From Aquatica leii (taxonomy: Eukaryota; Arthropoda; Insecta; Coleoptera; Lampyridae), in the NCBI GenBank assembly GCA_035610365.1, contig CM069434.1, forward strand, positions 96,398,806 to 96,462,805: a stretch of DNA of 64,000 nucleotides. Direction: 5' to 3'. Positions within the stretch are counted from its first letter, which is position 1. Every line of letters begins with the position of its first letter. The position numbers were made by a program, and so were the translations under genes. This document shows positions 44,216-54,963 of the stretch, piece by piece. The notes beneath the pieces are model-generated. The model saw nothing but the letters and a program-made list of their open reading frames with translations. It did not search any database and was not told the DNA's origin.

Positions 44216-47200
44216 ATGGCAGAAGTTGCCAAAAAGCATCGTTCTCAATTAAAATCAAAGCTGACTCGGTTTCAAACTTTTTTGTTAAAAATTGCTAATC
44301 TCGATATCAATGATATTTCAGACGAACAAATTAAAGAAATTAAAAGTCGTTTAGACGCTAATCTTTCGCTGTTATCTCAATTTGAACAAATTCAATCTGA
44401 AATTATCATTTCGACTGAAGACGAGGATGCTGAAAGCGAGTATCACATTGAATTTGAGGATAATTATTACTTAGCCGTTTCTAAAGCTCAAACGTTGCTA
44501 GACAAGCTACAAGCTAAATCAAATAACATCGATCTTATTTCCTCAAATACCGGGCGATCAGAAAATTCAATAGAATTTTCAAACAAAAGTTTAACGTTTA
44601 ACTTACCGAAAATTTCTATTCCAAAATTTTCCGGAGAACTAGAAAATTGGCTCGAATTTCGAGAAATATTTAATAGTTTAATCCACATGAATGAAAACCT
44701 TAATGACATCCAAAGACTGCATTATTTAAAGTCCAGTTTAGTTGGGGCCGCATCTCAAGTAGTTAAGTCCTTACAATTTTCTTCTTGTAACTACAAAATT
44801 GCTTGGCAATCAATCTGTGCTAGATACGATCAACCACTAATGTTGATAAGAAATCATCTAAAGTCTATTTTGGATTTAGATCCTTGTATCAAAGAATCCG
44901 CTACCAAATTGCGCAATTTTTCCGACGCTTTGTTTAAACATATAACAGCTTTAAAATCTCTTGCAACTGAGGAGCAATTATTTGAAATAGTGATTATCCA
45001 TATCATGTCAGGAAAACTAGACTCCACTACGTCCCGGGAGTGGGAAACTCTTAGGAACAACTCCAGTTCGGATTTGCCATCTCTTTCTGAGTTCAAGACT
45101 TTTCTTACAAATACAGCCAATCTTTTAGATAGTCTACCTGCCAAACCTCCATCAAAGATTGCGCCAGAAAAATCAAAACCTAATTTTTCTAAATCATTTG
45201 TGGTGAACGCATATCCATGTGCTTTTTGCAAAGATTCACACTCTTTGAGCTCATGTGATACATTTTTAAAATTATCTCCCCAACAAAGGTTATCCAAAAC
45301 CAAAGAACTAAAGCTGTGTATAAACTGTCTTCATAGAGGGCATTTTCTGCCACAGTGTTCGTCAAAGTATACTTGCCGCATTTGCAAAAGAAAGCATCAC
45401 TCTCTTCTACATGCTGCACCTTCTTGTGTTGTCGATTCTCAAGTGCAGCCGGATGGTCTCGCAAATGTTGAAACGCCTGGACCATCTCAATCAGTCACAA
45501 CATTATGCGCAAATGCATCTCAAGTTTTATTGCCTACTGCGTCTGGTCAAATTCTTGATTCTGGCGGTAGACCGCACTCTGTTCGAATTTTGCTTGAGTC
45601 AGGTTCTCAATCGAATTTTATTCGAACTTCTCTTTGCAAAAAACTCAATGTGCGTATCTATGACGCTAATTTCGTTGTTACTGGAATAAGCAATTCCACC
45701 TCTCGCATAAACTCAAAATGTGACGTAATAGTACGTTCGAATTATTCCAAGTTTCAAGTTTCACTCTCTTGCTTGATCATGGATGAAATAACTGGCGTAA
45801 CGCCCAGCTCTCGTGTTGATTGGAATATCTTGCAGATTCCATCGAATATTCAGTTATCTGACCCCCGATTTAATGAGCCTGGCGAGATAGATCTTTTAAT
45901 TGGTTCCTCGCAGTTTTTCAATCTGTTATGTGTGGGTCAAATTCATTTAGGTTCTAATCTACCAATTCTGCAAAAAACTAGACTTGGGTGGGTTCTTTCT
46001 GGTCCTACAAGCCCCCTAGTATTTACCCAAACGCAATGCAACGTCAGTATCAAAGATGATCTTTCTGGTTTAATTTCGAAATTCTGGGAACTTGAAAGTT
46101 ATCCTGTCGAGAAAGTTTTTTCGCCTGAAGAAAATACTTTTCGTAGAAATGCCGATGGTAGGTTTGTCGTTTCTATTCCTTTAAAACAATCAAGCGAGGT
46201 TCTTGGAGATTCATTTCATGTTGCTCAGAAAAGATTTTTATCTCTCGAACGTCGATTTCATCATAATCCAGAACTTTTAAAGCACTATACTTTGTTCATG
46301 CAAGAATATCAAAATTTAGGACAGATGTCCCTCTCAAAATCCCAATCTTCGGAACAATCGTATTACCTTCCTCATCACGGAGTAATAAAGGAAGGGAGCT
46401 TGACAACAAAACTCCGTGTCGTCTTTAATGGATCTTTTCCCACATCTACGGGTCATTCGCTAAATGACATTCAAATGGTTGGTCCAACCATTCAACAGGA
46501 TCTATTCTCGATTCTGATTCGCTTTCGTAAGCATACCTATGTTGTGTCTGCCGACATTGAGAAAATGTATCGGCAAATATTGATTGATCCCACTCAAAGG
46601 TATCTTCAAAAAATTATGTGGAGATCCTCACCGTCAGAATCTCTCCAGGTTTTTGATTTAAATACCGTCACCTATGGTACGGCTTCTGCCTCGTTTTTGG
46701 CCATTCGTTGCTTGCATCAACTTGGCGTAGAATGTGAGATCACTAAACCACTAATTTCTCAAATAATTAAATCCGATTTTTATGTGGATGACCTTCTTAC
46801 TGGTGCTGACAACTTAGACGACGCTCGGAATATTTGCTCGGAAATTGCGCGTGTTTTACGAAAAGGATGTTTTAATCTTCGAAAATGGATATCTAACAAT
46901 CCTAATGTTCTTGCAGAAGTTCCTACTTCAGAACTGCACCCGGGTATTCTAGATCTTGGGTCTCATGATCACACTAGCACTCTTGGTCTGGGTTGGTCAT
47001 TCCAAACGGACACTTTCATTTTTACTATATCTCAATTAACTGCCAAAAAGGTGACAAAAAGGTCTATGCTTTCTGAAATTTCGCAGATATTTGACCCGTT
47101 GGGGCTACTTTCTCCTTGCACAGTCGGTGCAAAGATCCTTTTACAACAGTTGTGGTTGGAAAAATTGTCGTGGGACGACCTTATTCCTAACGATGTCTTA

Positions 47201-47416
47201 TCAAAGTGGTGTTCATATCGTAATGATTTAATTATCCTCAATGATTTGAAAATTTCTAGACACGTCTTATGTAAAGATGCAACTGACGTTCAGCTTCATG
47301 GGTTCTGCGATGCCTCAATGTACGCCTACGGAGCCTGCATATATGTCAGATCTATTGATCAAACTGGTCTTATGCAGTCACACCTTTGTGCGCAATGTCA
47401 AAGGTTTCACCCTTAA
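44216..47416 (+). CDS. BEL gag-pol, first 1066 codons (to frameshift in RNase H)
   Basis: Polyprotein for particle and replication. Start MAEVAKKHRSQLKSKLTRFQ. DUF1759 gag region about residues 128-290 (IPKFSGELENWLEF, IQRLHYLKSSL). Zinc knuckles about 325-402 (CINCLHRGHFLPQC; CRICKRKHHSLLH). Protease box at 459-465 reads L-L-E-S-G-S-Q, with Glu 461 where the family has Asp. RT with VVSADIEKMYRQI and FYVDDLLTGAD (Tyr 856). RNase H starts GFCDASMYAYGACIY. The frame fails after residue 1057, near 47390, and pol goes on in another frame at 47386. A family member normally has this as one ORF, so a one-base indel broke it, or the assembly errs here. Confidence 0.92.
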   Translation: MAEVAKKHRSQLKSKLTRFQTFLLKIANLDINDISDEQIKEIKSRLDANLSLLSQFEQIQSEIIISTEDEDAESEYHIEFEDNYYLAVSKAQTLLDKLQAKSNNIDLISSNTGRSENSIEFSNKSLTFNLPKISIPKFSGELENWLEFREIFNSLIHMNENLNDIQRLHYLKSSLVGAASQVVKSLQFSSCNYKIAWQSICARYDQPLMLIRNHLKSILDLDPCIKESATKLRNFSDALFKHITALKSLATEEQLFEIVIIHIMSGKLDSTTSREWETLRNNSSSDLPSLSEFKTFLTNTANLLDSLPAKPPSKIAPEKSKPNFSKSFVVNAYPCAFCKDSHSLSSCDTFLKLSPQQRLSKTKELKLCINCLHRGHFLPQCSSKYTCRICKRKHHSLLHAAPSCVVDSQVQPDGLANVETPGPSQSVTTLCANASQVLLPTASGQILDSGGRPHSVRILLESGSQSNFIRTSLCKKLNVRIYDANFVVTGISNSTSRINSKCDVIVRSNYSKFQVSLSCLIMDEITGVTPSSRVDWNILQIPSNIQLSDPRFNEPGEIDLLIGSSQFFNLLCVGQIHLGSNLPILQKTRLGWVLSGPTSPLVFTQTQCNVSIKDDLSGLISKFWELESYPVEKVFSPEENTFRRNADGRFVVSIPLKQSSEVLGDSFHVAQKRFLSLERRFHHNPELLKHYTLFMQEYQNLGQMSLSKSQSSEQSYYLPHHGVIKEGSLTTKLRVVFNGSFPTSTGHSLNDIQMVGPTIQQDLFSILIRFRKHTYVVSADIEKMYRQILIDPTQRYLQKIMWRSSPSESLQVFDLNTVTYGTASASFLAIRCLHQLGVECEITKPLISQIIKSDFYVDDLLTGADNLDDARNICSEIARVLRKGCFNLRKWISNNPNVLAEVPTSELHPGILDLGSHDHTSTLGLGWSFQTDTFIFTISQLTAKKVTKRSMLSEISQIFDPLGLLSPCTVGAKILLQQLWLEKLSWDDLIPNDVLSKWCSYRNDLIILNDLKISRHVLCKDATDVQLHGFCDASMYAYGACIYVRSIDQTGLMQSHLCAQCQRFHP

Positions 47417-49341
47417 AACCTACTACCATTCCAAGGCTCGAATTATGCGCCGCTGCTCTTTTATCCAAGCTAGTTGGGCAAGTAATTAAAGCTTTAAATG
47501 TAACAACTTCTGCAGTTTATCTATGGTCGGATTCTACTATAGTACTTAGTTGGTTAAAAACTAGGCCGAATCTCTTAAAGACCTTTGTTTGCAATCGCGT
47601 TTCCGATATACAAGAACGCACGTCCAATGCTATTTGGAAACATGTGCCTATCAAAGATAATCCTGCCGATCTACTATCTAGAGGTATCACTCCTCAAGCT
47701 TTGAGATGTGCTAACTTTTGGTGGCACGGTCCATCATGGTTGATAGAGAAAGAAGTTGCATGGCCTGAATCTTTCTCCATAAGTTCTAACATTCCTGAAA
47801 TAAAAAACGTCTTGAAATCTTATATTACAGTAGTTGATTTTCCAATACCAATCACTAACTACTCCAACTTGAATCGTTTGGAAAGGATAATAGCCTTTTG
47901 CCTTCGATTTCGTAAAAATTGTGCTACGTTGCCTAAAGATCGTAATAAAGGCTCTCTTGCAATAAATGAGTTAAGATCCGCTCTCTTGTGTTTGGTCAAA
48001 ATGTCTCAAATAGAAACATTTCCAGATGAAATAAAACAATTACAAGCCAATAAACCGTTGAAGAGGTCATCAGCACTTCTCAGTTTAAATCCTTTTCTAG
48101 ATAGTGATGGTGTCATTCGTGTTGGAGGACGTCTTCGTAACTCTCAATTTTCTTTTGATAGGAAACATCTTATTTTAATTTCTGGCAAGCATCACCTGTC
48201 TAAACTTATTGTTAGTCGAGAGCATTTACGAATGCTTCATGCGTCCCCTCAATTATTGCTATCTTCGCTAAGAGATCGATTCTGGATAACTTCAGGTCGA
48301 TGTCTTGTCAAGCGGGTAGTCCATGACTGTATTAAGTGTTTTCGACTTTCGCCAAGCTTTCTACCACCAATTATGGGAAACCTACCTCAATCACGTGTAG
48401 AGCCTTCCGCCCCTTTTTATGTTACGGGGGTTGATTATGGCGGACCTTTCCAAATTAAGGATCGCAAGGGTCGTGGATGCAAACTTTACAAGTCCTATCT
48501 GTGCTTATTCGTTTGCTTTGCTACTAAAGCCGTACACCTCGAGTTAGTCACAAGCTTGTCTTCTGAAGCTTTTATTATGACTTTTCGACGTTTTGTGTCT
48601 CGCAGAGGTAAGCCCCTGCGTGTTTACTCCGATAATGGGACTAACTTTTCTGGCGCTAATTCTCAACTTAAAGAATTAGCCACATTTTTAAATAAAAATG
48701 GTTCGTCATTGTCTGACGCTGCTGTTAGTCAGGGAACTGAATGGCATTTTATACCCGCGCATAGTCCTCACTTTGGAGGTTTATGGGAGGCTGGAATTAA
48801 ATCAGCCAAGCATCACATTAAGCGAACCGTAGGTAATGAAATTTTAACTTACGAGGAGTTTACCACTTTACTTGCTCAAGTAGAAGCAGCTCTTAATTGC
48901 CGCCCACTATCCCCCCTATCTTCTGATCCCAATGATCTCCAACCTTTAACTCCTTCTCACTTTCTCATTGGGAAGCCTCTTACGTCTCTACCGGATCCGG
49001 ACGTTAGCGAACTGAAAGAATCCAGACTTACCTGTTACCAACGTGTACAACAGTTACATCAACGCATATGGAAACGTTGGAGTAAAGAATACGTTTCAAC
49101 ACTTCAACAACGCGTAAAATGGAAATTAAATGGTTCCGAGCTACAAGAAGGCACGCTAGTTCTTCTCAAAGAAGACAACCTTCCACCACTGCGCTGGAAG
49201 CTAGGTCGCATTGTGCAATTATATCCCGGTAGTGATGGTGTAAATCGAGTGGCGTCCATACGCACAGTGTCAGGAGTAGTACGCCGCGCATTTACTAAAA
49301 TTTGTCCTTTGCCCATAGACTCAGTTAGTGTAACAAAGTGA
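47386..49341 (+). CDS. BEL pol, second part: RNase H end, integrase, DUF5641
   Basis: Continues pol after the frameshift: TIPRLELCAAALLSKL, LWSDSTIVLSWL and DNPADLLSRG end the RNase H. An integrase zinc-finger part follows (H..H, then C-I-K-C), then the core with Asp 350 (VDYGGPF), Asp 416 (YSDNGTNF) and Glu 468 (LWEAGIKSA). The C-terminal DUF5641 (WKRWSKEYVSTLQQR, W-K-L-G-R-I, RRAFTKICPLP) closes the protein. The ATG at 47386 is just the first in frame and not a real start. All three integrase acid residues are present. Confidence 0.92.
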   Translation: MCAMSKVSPLKPTTIPRLELCAAALLSKLVGQVIKALNVTTSAVYLWSDSTIVLSWLKTRPNLLKTFVCNRVSDIQERTSNAIWKHVPIKDNPADLLSRGITPQALRCANFWWHGPSWLIEKEVAWPESFSISSNIPEIKNVLKSYITVVDFPIPITNYSNLNRLERIIAFCLRFRKNCATLPKDRNKGSLAINELRSALLCLVKMSQIETFPDEIKQLQANKPLKRSSALLSLNPFLDSDGVIRVGGRLRNSQFSFDRKHLILISGKHHLSKLIVSREHLRMLHASPQLLLSSLRDRFWITSGRCLVKRVVHDCIKCFRLSPSFLPPIMGNLPQSRVEPSAPFYVTGVDYGGPFQIKDRKGRGCKLYKSYLCLFVCFATKAVHLELVTSLSSEAFIMTFRRFVSRRGKPLRVYSDNGTNFSGANSQLKELATFLNKNGSSLSDAAVSQGTEWHFIPAHSPHFGGLWEAGIKSAKHHIKRTVGNEILTYEEFTTLLAQVEAALNCRPLSPLSSDPNDLQPLTPSHFLIGKPLTSLPDPDVSELKESRLTCYQRVQQLHQRIWKRWSKEYVSTLQQRVKWKLNGSELQEGTLVLLKEDNLPPLRWKLGRIVQLYPGSDGVNRVASIRTVSGVVRRAFTKICPLPIDSVSVTK

Positions 49342-49471
49342 CATTAATTTAGTTATTATAGTATAATTTTATTTGGACAAAATCTATATTTAATGTATCT
49401 ATTGTTTGTTGTTTTGCGTAGTATAGTCATTTCTTTTTTTTTGAAAGCTTTGCCTTTCAAGGCCGGGGGCA

Positions 49472-49773
49472 TGTTAAGAATTTATTGTGTTCGCTGGTTT
49501 TCGTTCGCCGAAATATATGTACGGGTGTTTTGCCCCTTCTTATGTTGTAAGCGGCGCGTACCCCCAGAGTTGTTCATGCTACCTTCGTAGTAGAAAGACA
49601 TCAAGATTATTATGTTTTGAATAAATCTAATTCAAAGTTTATATATTTTATTTTGGTTTGTTGGCCACCTCAAAGTGCCAAGAAATTCGTTGAGCTGCTA
49701 GATGCTGCAAAATCTAGACACAAAATAGTATGATTGCAGTTTACAAGAAGCAGTTACTGCATCATACGATACA
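49472..49773 (+). repeat. 3' LTR of the recent BEL
   Basis: Twin of 43324-43625; preceded by a G-rich polypurine tract. Confidence 0.95.
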
Positions 49774-50618
49774 ACTACTATGACACGGTCCAAACCGTTT
49801 TGGTTAATTACCTTTAGCTTCTAGAAAACTTATAATTGTTCTATTTTTGTAATGATTGTTTTAAATTTAAAATTAATTTAAACTTATGTCAAGAATTAGC
49901 AAGTTAAAAAAACAGTTCTATGGATAAAAAAATCTTAAAATTTTATAAAAATTAATTCAAACATGCAAGCTAGCAATAATAATGTTAGCAATCAAATTTA
50001 CTTTCTTTACTCATGTAAACAAAAAAAAACGTATAGCTCTAGAGAATATAAAGTTTAAACAAATAAAAAACCCAACAACAAAAAAACTTTTTATTGAAAA
50101 GCAGCACCTAAGATCTTTGTGTTTTGAAATAAACTTGATTTGTTTCTAACATGAGTTACGCAATTATTTTTTAGTTTGCTAAAGATCCTTGTTGTTTTTT
50201 ATACAAAGAACAAAAAATAATAACTTTTTTAAATTGAAAACAAACGTTTTTTATTGAATTTTAAATAAGTCCAATTGAAAGAATAAAAAGTAAGAAAACT
50301 GTGGTTTAATTGATCTTTGTAAAATACTAAGATTAATAAAATATTTTTTTTTAATTATTTTGTATATACAATTATAAATTTTTTAATGTTTATCAACTTT
50401 TTTTTGAAAACCTTCAATTAAGCATTAAACCATTTATTTTTTTGTGGTTTAGTAATTTGTAGAAATAAAAGTATACAAAAGCATGAGTTACAAATTTAAT
50501 AATGTATTTAGTTCAATTACATTAATTTAAAAAAAACCTGCAATTTAGAAACTCCCCGTAAGTAGTTTAAACTTTTTACATTACTAAATGAAGAATAGTC
50601 ATATACATTACCAAAACG

Positions 50619-50625
50619 TATATAA
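50619..50625 (+). promoter_or_regulatory. TATA-like box of copy 2
   Basis: TATATAA, 59 bases before the ATG at 50684. Confidence 0.5.
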
Positions 50626-50683
50626 TAACATGAAACTAAGTAGCTAAATCATATACTACTAACGTCTTAAGAAAAAAACAAAC

Positions 50684-50923
50684 ATGAAGTGTATATTGTT
50701 TGTATTAGCTGCTATTGTTGCTATTGCAGCTGCAGCACCAAATCCCAGTCTTCTACATTTTTCGAAAGTAGCTTACGTTACACCGCATGTAGTTCCTGTT
50801 GTGCACTACGCCAAGCCTGTGGTAGTTCCAGCACCTATAATAACACACCACGTAGTTTCACCACCAGTTGTAAAAACTTTTGGAATCAACGTTGGATTCA
50901 AACACGGATTGCACTATTGGTAG
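50684..50923 (+). CDS. Small secreted Val/Pro/His-rich protein, copy 2
   Basis: Codes exactly the same 79 residues as copy 1 on the minus strand at 39349-39588: signal peptide 1-18, then a Val/Pro/His-rich mature chain ending HGLHYW. One silent difference (GTT against GTA in the VVK codons) is visible. A polyadenylation signal AATAAA lies near 51028. The two genes point away from each other across the inverted duplication, so each has its own upstream region of more than 900 bases that is also duplicated. A cuticle or eggshell role is a guess from composition. Confidence 0.8.
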   Translation: MKCILFVLAAIVAIAAAAPNPSLLHFSKVAYVTPHVVPVVHYAKPVVVPAPIITHHVVSPPVVKTFGINVGFKHGLHYW

Positions 50924-51066
50924 AAATGACTACTTCACTTTTTAGGAATTTAATTTCTATTTATTGTAAAATTTGTGAAATAATTTGATACATTATTGTC
51001 AAAGATTATATTTGTATTAAAGCTAAAAATAAACTGCACAGTTTTTGCAAAACAAAAATTATTTAT

Positions 51067-52860
51067 GGTAAAGTAGTTTATCCTCCTGTTTGTTAGGTTG
51101 TAATTAGTATTAGATCTTGTCTTCTTTAGGAGGGGCAATAAAAACCACTCTAAACTATTTTTATGGCTACGTTTCGTGCCTCTAGTGTGCACTTCTTCAG
51201 GCCACTGAAAAATTTATTTACGGTAAGTAAACAACATTACACACGTAACAACTAACTGAATTTGTTTAACAGGTACAACATAAAGACAATAAACTTACAA
51301 GAAAAGGTTATGAGTGGAAACAGTCCACTGGTCCAACAAGCATACCGTCTGATATTATTAATACTTATTCTAGTTCACATAAATTATTGTCAGTAGAATT
51401 AAAATTTAAATCTATATACAAAGAAAAACGACGGACATTAATGTTAAAACAAACAATATACACTGAATGTAAATTCAAAAATAATTGTGAGTATGATAAG
51501 GCCAATAGATAAAAATGACCATGAATTCGCAATCATCTACAAAGCTTATCTTGCAATTTTTGAAATTAAATTATTGTAAATATTGCTTAAATTGTTGGTG
51601 TCGTTATTGAAATTAATGTTGTTTTTATAAATGTTGATGTATATCATTTCCGAAACTAATCTTTTTTTGAAATTATTTTCAACATCTAAAATCGTAGGAT
51701 TGTTGAAATCGAAGGTATGTCCCGTGTTAATGTGATGGACTGCTAATGCTGTGTCTGCTTTTTTTGTTTTGCAGTCATAACGATGGTTGTTAATCCGATT
51801 TTTGACTTTTTGTTTCGTTTGGCCGATATAACATACATTACAATTGGTACAGTCTAGTTTGTATATTACATCGTGCTTTTCTATTGTGTTTGTTTTATCT
51901 TTAGTTTTGCTGTACAGTGTATTATAGATGGAGTTATTGTTGTATATTGCTATTTTGATGTTATTTGTTTTTAAAATCGGAATGATTCTATTTGTTAGAT
52001 TTGGGACATTTATTATTTTCATATAAGTGATGTTAGTATTAAGGTTAGTGGTAGGATTGGTGTTAGGGTCGTATTAAGGTTAGTTGTAGGTAGGTTAGTT
52101 GGTGGCGGAATCACAGTTATGTTAGTATTAGAAAATATTTTTGTTTAATATGTTTTTGGATAGTTGTTCTTCCTTAATATGTTATTTAAGATGTTGAGGT
52201 TTTCTTTGTGAAATTGAGGGCTACTCAAATTTATAATTTTATTTTTCATAGCCTTGATGACATTGATTTTTTGGTGGTGTGGGTGTCTCGATAAAAAGTT
52301 AATTGTTCTATTGGAGGCTATTGGTTTAGTATACCACTCTGTAACTAACATACTAGTGCTAACATCCTTACTGAGTCTAACATCTAGAAATGGCAATGAA
52401 CCCTCTTTTTCGGTTTCAACCGTGAATTTTAGATGTTGATTGTAACTATTAAAAATATTTAAAGTGCTTTCAATTTCTGTTTCGGGAATGCATGTAATGA
52501 TATCATCAACATAACATAACAATAAGCTGGGTGTAAATGTCATTTTGTTTTTTACATAATTGAGTAAATCATGCATTGCAAGACTGGCTAGTATAGGTGA
52601 TGCTGGATTGCCCATCGCAGTGCCAAATTTTTAAACATACGTTCTGTCATTGTACGTAAAATAACTAGAATCAAATAAGAACTCAATAATATTGACAACA
52701 TTAACTAGTTCTAATGTAGTGTGACTCTTTAACTCATTATAATATTCTCTTAACAATTTTACATAGAGCTCTTTCGTAATGTTGGTGAACAAAGATGATA
52801 CATCGAATGATACAAGCAAATGGTTAGGCGGCAAAAAAATACATCAATATTGACTCAAAA
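51067..52860 (-). mobile_element. 5'-truncated, broken Penelope-like element
   Basis: Minus-strand RT followed by a GIY-YIG endonuclease, the mark of Penelope elements. It is 5' truncated near 52850 inside the RT. The 3' side runs to about 51067, with a hammerhead-like motif at 51163-51201. Confidence 0.82.
51546..52834 (-). pseudogene. Penelope RT and GIY-YIG endonuclease, broken
   Basis: RT part 52631-52834 (LLVSFDVSSLFTNI), a TAA in place of a likely Gln codon at 52633-52635, then 52145-52615 with MGNPASPILASLAM and the catalytic LCYVDDI, FLDVRLS and HPHHQK. A stop and shift follow, then 51546-52022 with the GIY-YIG nuclease (VIYKLDCTNCNVCYIGQTKQ, R...H, HHINTGH). The N-terminal third of the RT is missing. 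Confidence 0.82.
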
Positions 52861-52894
52861 ATTTAGAAAACATGAACCAACAAGAAACCTTCAG

Positions 52895-53235
52895 TTAAAA
52901 TGACGTTCACTGAATATACGGAACAACAAATAAAAAATGCAAAAAGATGAATATTCTATTTTTACCCTTTACTAAACAGAAAAAGTAAACTATCTGCTAG
53001 GAATAAATTAGGAATATACACAGGCATAATACGGCCAACATTAACTTATGCAGCGGAAACGTGACTACAAACTAACACTACAAATCATAAAAAATTACAA
53101 GCAGTGCAGAATGTAACGATTCGAAACTGCCTACAAGCAAGGTGGTACCATGCAAACGTAATGCTACACCGAGAAGCGAGTATTCCCCCCATTGCCCAAC
53201 ACAGTAAAGATAGGACTGAAAAAACACACAGTTAC
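52895..53235 (+). pseudogene. LINE RT C-terminal fragment
   Basis: Plus-strand pieces LSARNKLGIYTGIIRPTLTY, A-A-E-T-W, KLQAVQNVTIRNCLQARWY and LHREASIPPI match the end of Jockey-type LINE reverse transcriptases (IRPTLTYA...KLQ..QN..LR). A stop follows the Trp codon. It begins right where the Penelope is truncated. Confidence 0.65.
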
Positions 53236-53239
53236 TTTT

Positions 53240-54960
53240 CACTATATTCGTTGGTGGATTGCAATCCTGTTATTATTCGATACGTTTTTCAAATTTTTGC
53301 GGTTAGCAAATCCAACTACCAACATGCTAAGATCACTATAGCACCAATTTGTTTACATTTTATACGTGGACTCGGTAACCACAAGATGGCGCCAGCCACA
53401 ATACTTTTATATGTTATTCATTTAAGTATTTTGGCTGACCTATGTAACATTACCTCATTTAAACACCTGTAAATACGTTATTTTCGAGTTATTTTGTATT
53501 TTAAGTTTACTTGAAAATAATATACAGTACTTAGAATAAGAATTTAATGTGACTATGTGATAACATTATTTTGTATTTATTTTTATTTTTAGTGTCAGCA
53601 AACTCTTGAGAAGAAATGTGCAGTTCTAAGAAGAGCGAATTTAACATCATAACATTATTTTTGATTTCGTTTATTAACGGTGACAGCAAACTATTTAATG
53701 CAACAGGACTGTAACTTTCGATTTATTTGCTGAATTCTAACCAATAAACATTTATTTGTTTTTTTTTTAATTTTTTTGTTTATTAGATTTTGTTATCATT
53801 GTTACTTAACTGCTAGTTTCGGATTGAGGAAACAAATCGATGTTACTTTGCACTCTTTGTATACTTTTTTACTTTTGATCTATTCTGCTATATGCTTAAA
53901 ACAGCTGCATAAAGCGATTTAAAACACATACAGTGGTTACACATATCTATTAGTGTTAAAATTTTGTAGTGTATAAAAAATATTTTTTTTACTACAAATA
54001 ATATTTTACTTGACAGAAATAGAAGAAATGCTAATTTATATAAAGGATTTTTGAAAAAATTTCATTTTGTATTTAAATTTATTTAATTTCAGTAGTTGAA
54101 AAATTTGTAGTCGTTTATACGCTTACATAAAACATTAATGATTATTAACTTGAAGTGTGTACTTTGTAAAGAGTATAATTACACCAGCAAAAACAAACTT
54201 AAAAAAATTATTTAGAACGCCATTGCTATTAAATAATTTACATAGAAGTAATTAATTATACCGGCTGGGGCAAGTGACCACTTTTTGAAAATGTTTTGTT
54301 TTATTAAATAGAGAATGGCCGTGTATTACGCTTTCAATCATTGAACGAAATAAATTGATTTATTCGATTATTATTAAAACTTTAAGTTTTAATTGCGAAT
54401 TCTTCAATGAAATTAATTAAGATGTTGTAGATGGACCTAATCGTACTATTATTAGTTGTGAATACATTTTTTTATTGTGTACATAATAATGTATCAGCTT
54501 ATGTTTATTGATTCTTCTGTATAATTATGCATTGATTGATAGCAGGTACTTTGAAAGGCAAGGAACTAACAATTTAAACAAGTGTCGATTACAAAACATA
54601 CACACCGAGTCTGATTAAAATGCGTGAGAATGTATTTAACAGTTTTTGTTAATGCAGAAAGTTAAATACCAACATTGATAAATTATTGTATGTAATTAAA
54701 ACGTTTAGCATTTAATTTTAGATTAATTAGTAGTGTAAATAATAACACAGTTAACCTTTAAAAACTAAATTATTAGGTCTGCGAAAAAAATGCAGTTTAC
54801 ATTATTGTATAAACAAACGGAAGTTGTAAAACATTTCAGAAAGTATGTTTTAGCAAAAATACTTATGCTTGATGGAAGATGTGATTAAAAAACATTTTAA
54901 AATAGTAGTAGTTGGTTGTTGCATTACTTTCAACAGCGACATATTACAGGCTAACTTATT
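53240..54960. other. Intergenic, no gene seen
   Basis: 1.7 kb of AT-rich sequence. Short frames such as 53104-53472 continue from the LINE tail by chance. Confidence 0.45.
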
Positions 54961-54963
54961 ATA

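Larger units (their letters stand above)
43324..49773 (+). mobile_element. Recent BEL/Pao retrotransposon
   Basis: 6450 bases with two 302-base LTRs (TGTTAAGAATTTATTG...ATACGATACA) at 43324-43625 and 49472-49773 that look identical by eye. Target duplication ACTAC at 43319-43323 and 49774-49778. Primer-binding site TGGTCCTTCTTCGAGCCG at 43626 and polypurine tract AAGGCCGGGGGC before the 3' LTR. One long gag-pol with a single frameshift near 47390. It landed in the centre of a palindrome. Confidence 0.96.
49774..51066. repeat. Right arm of the inverted duplication, outer block
   Basis: Reverse complement of 39216-40493, including the whole small-protein gene. The likeness stops at 51066, just where Penelope sequence begins. 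Confidence 0.88.
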
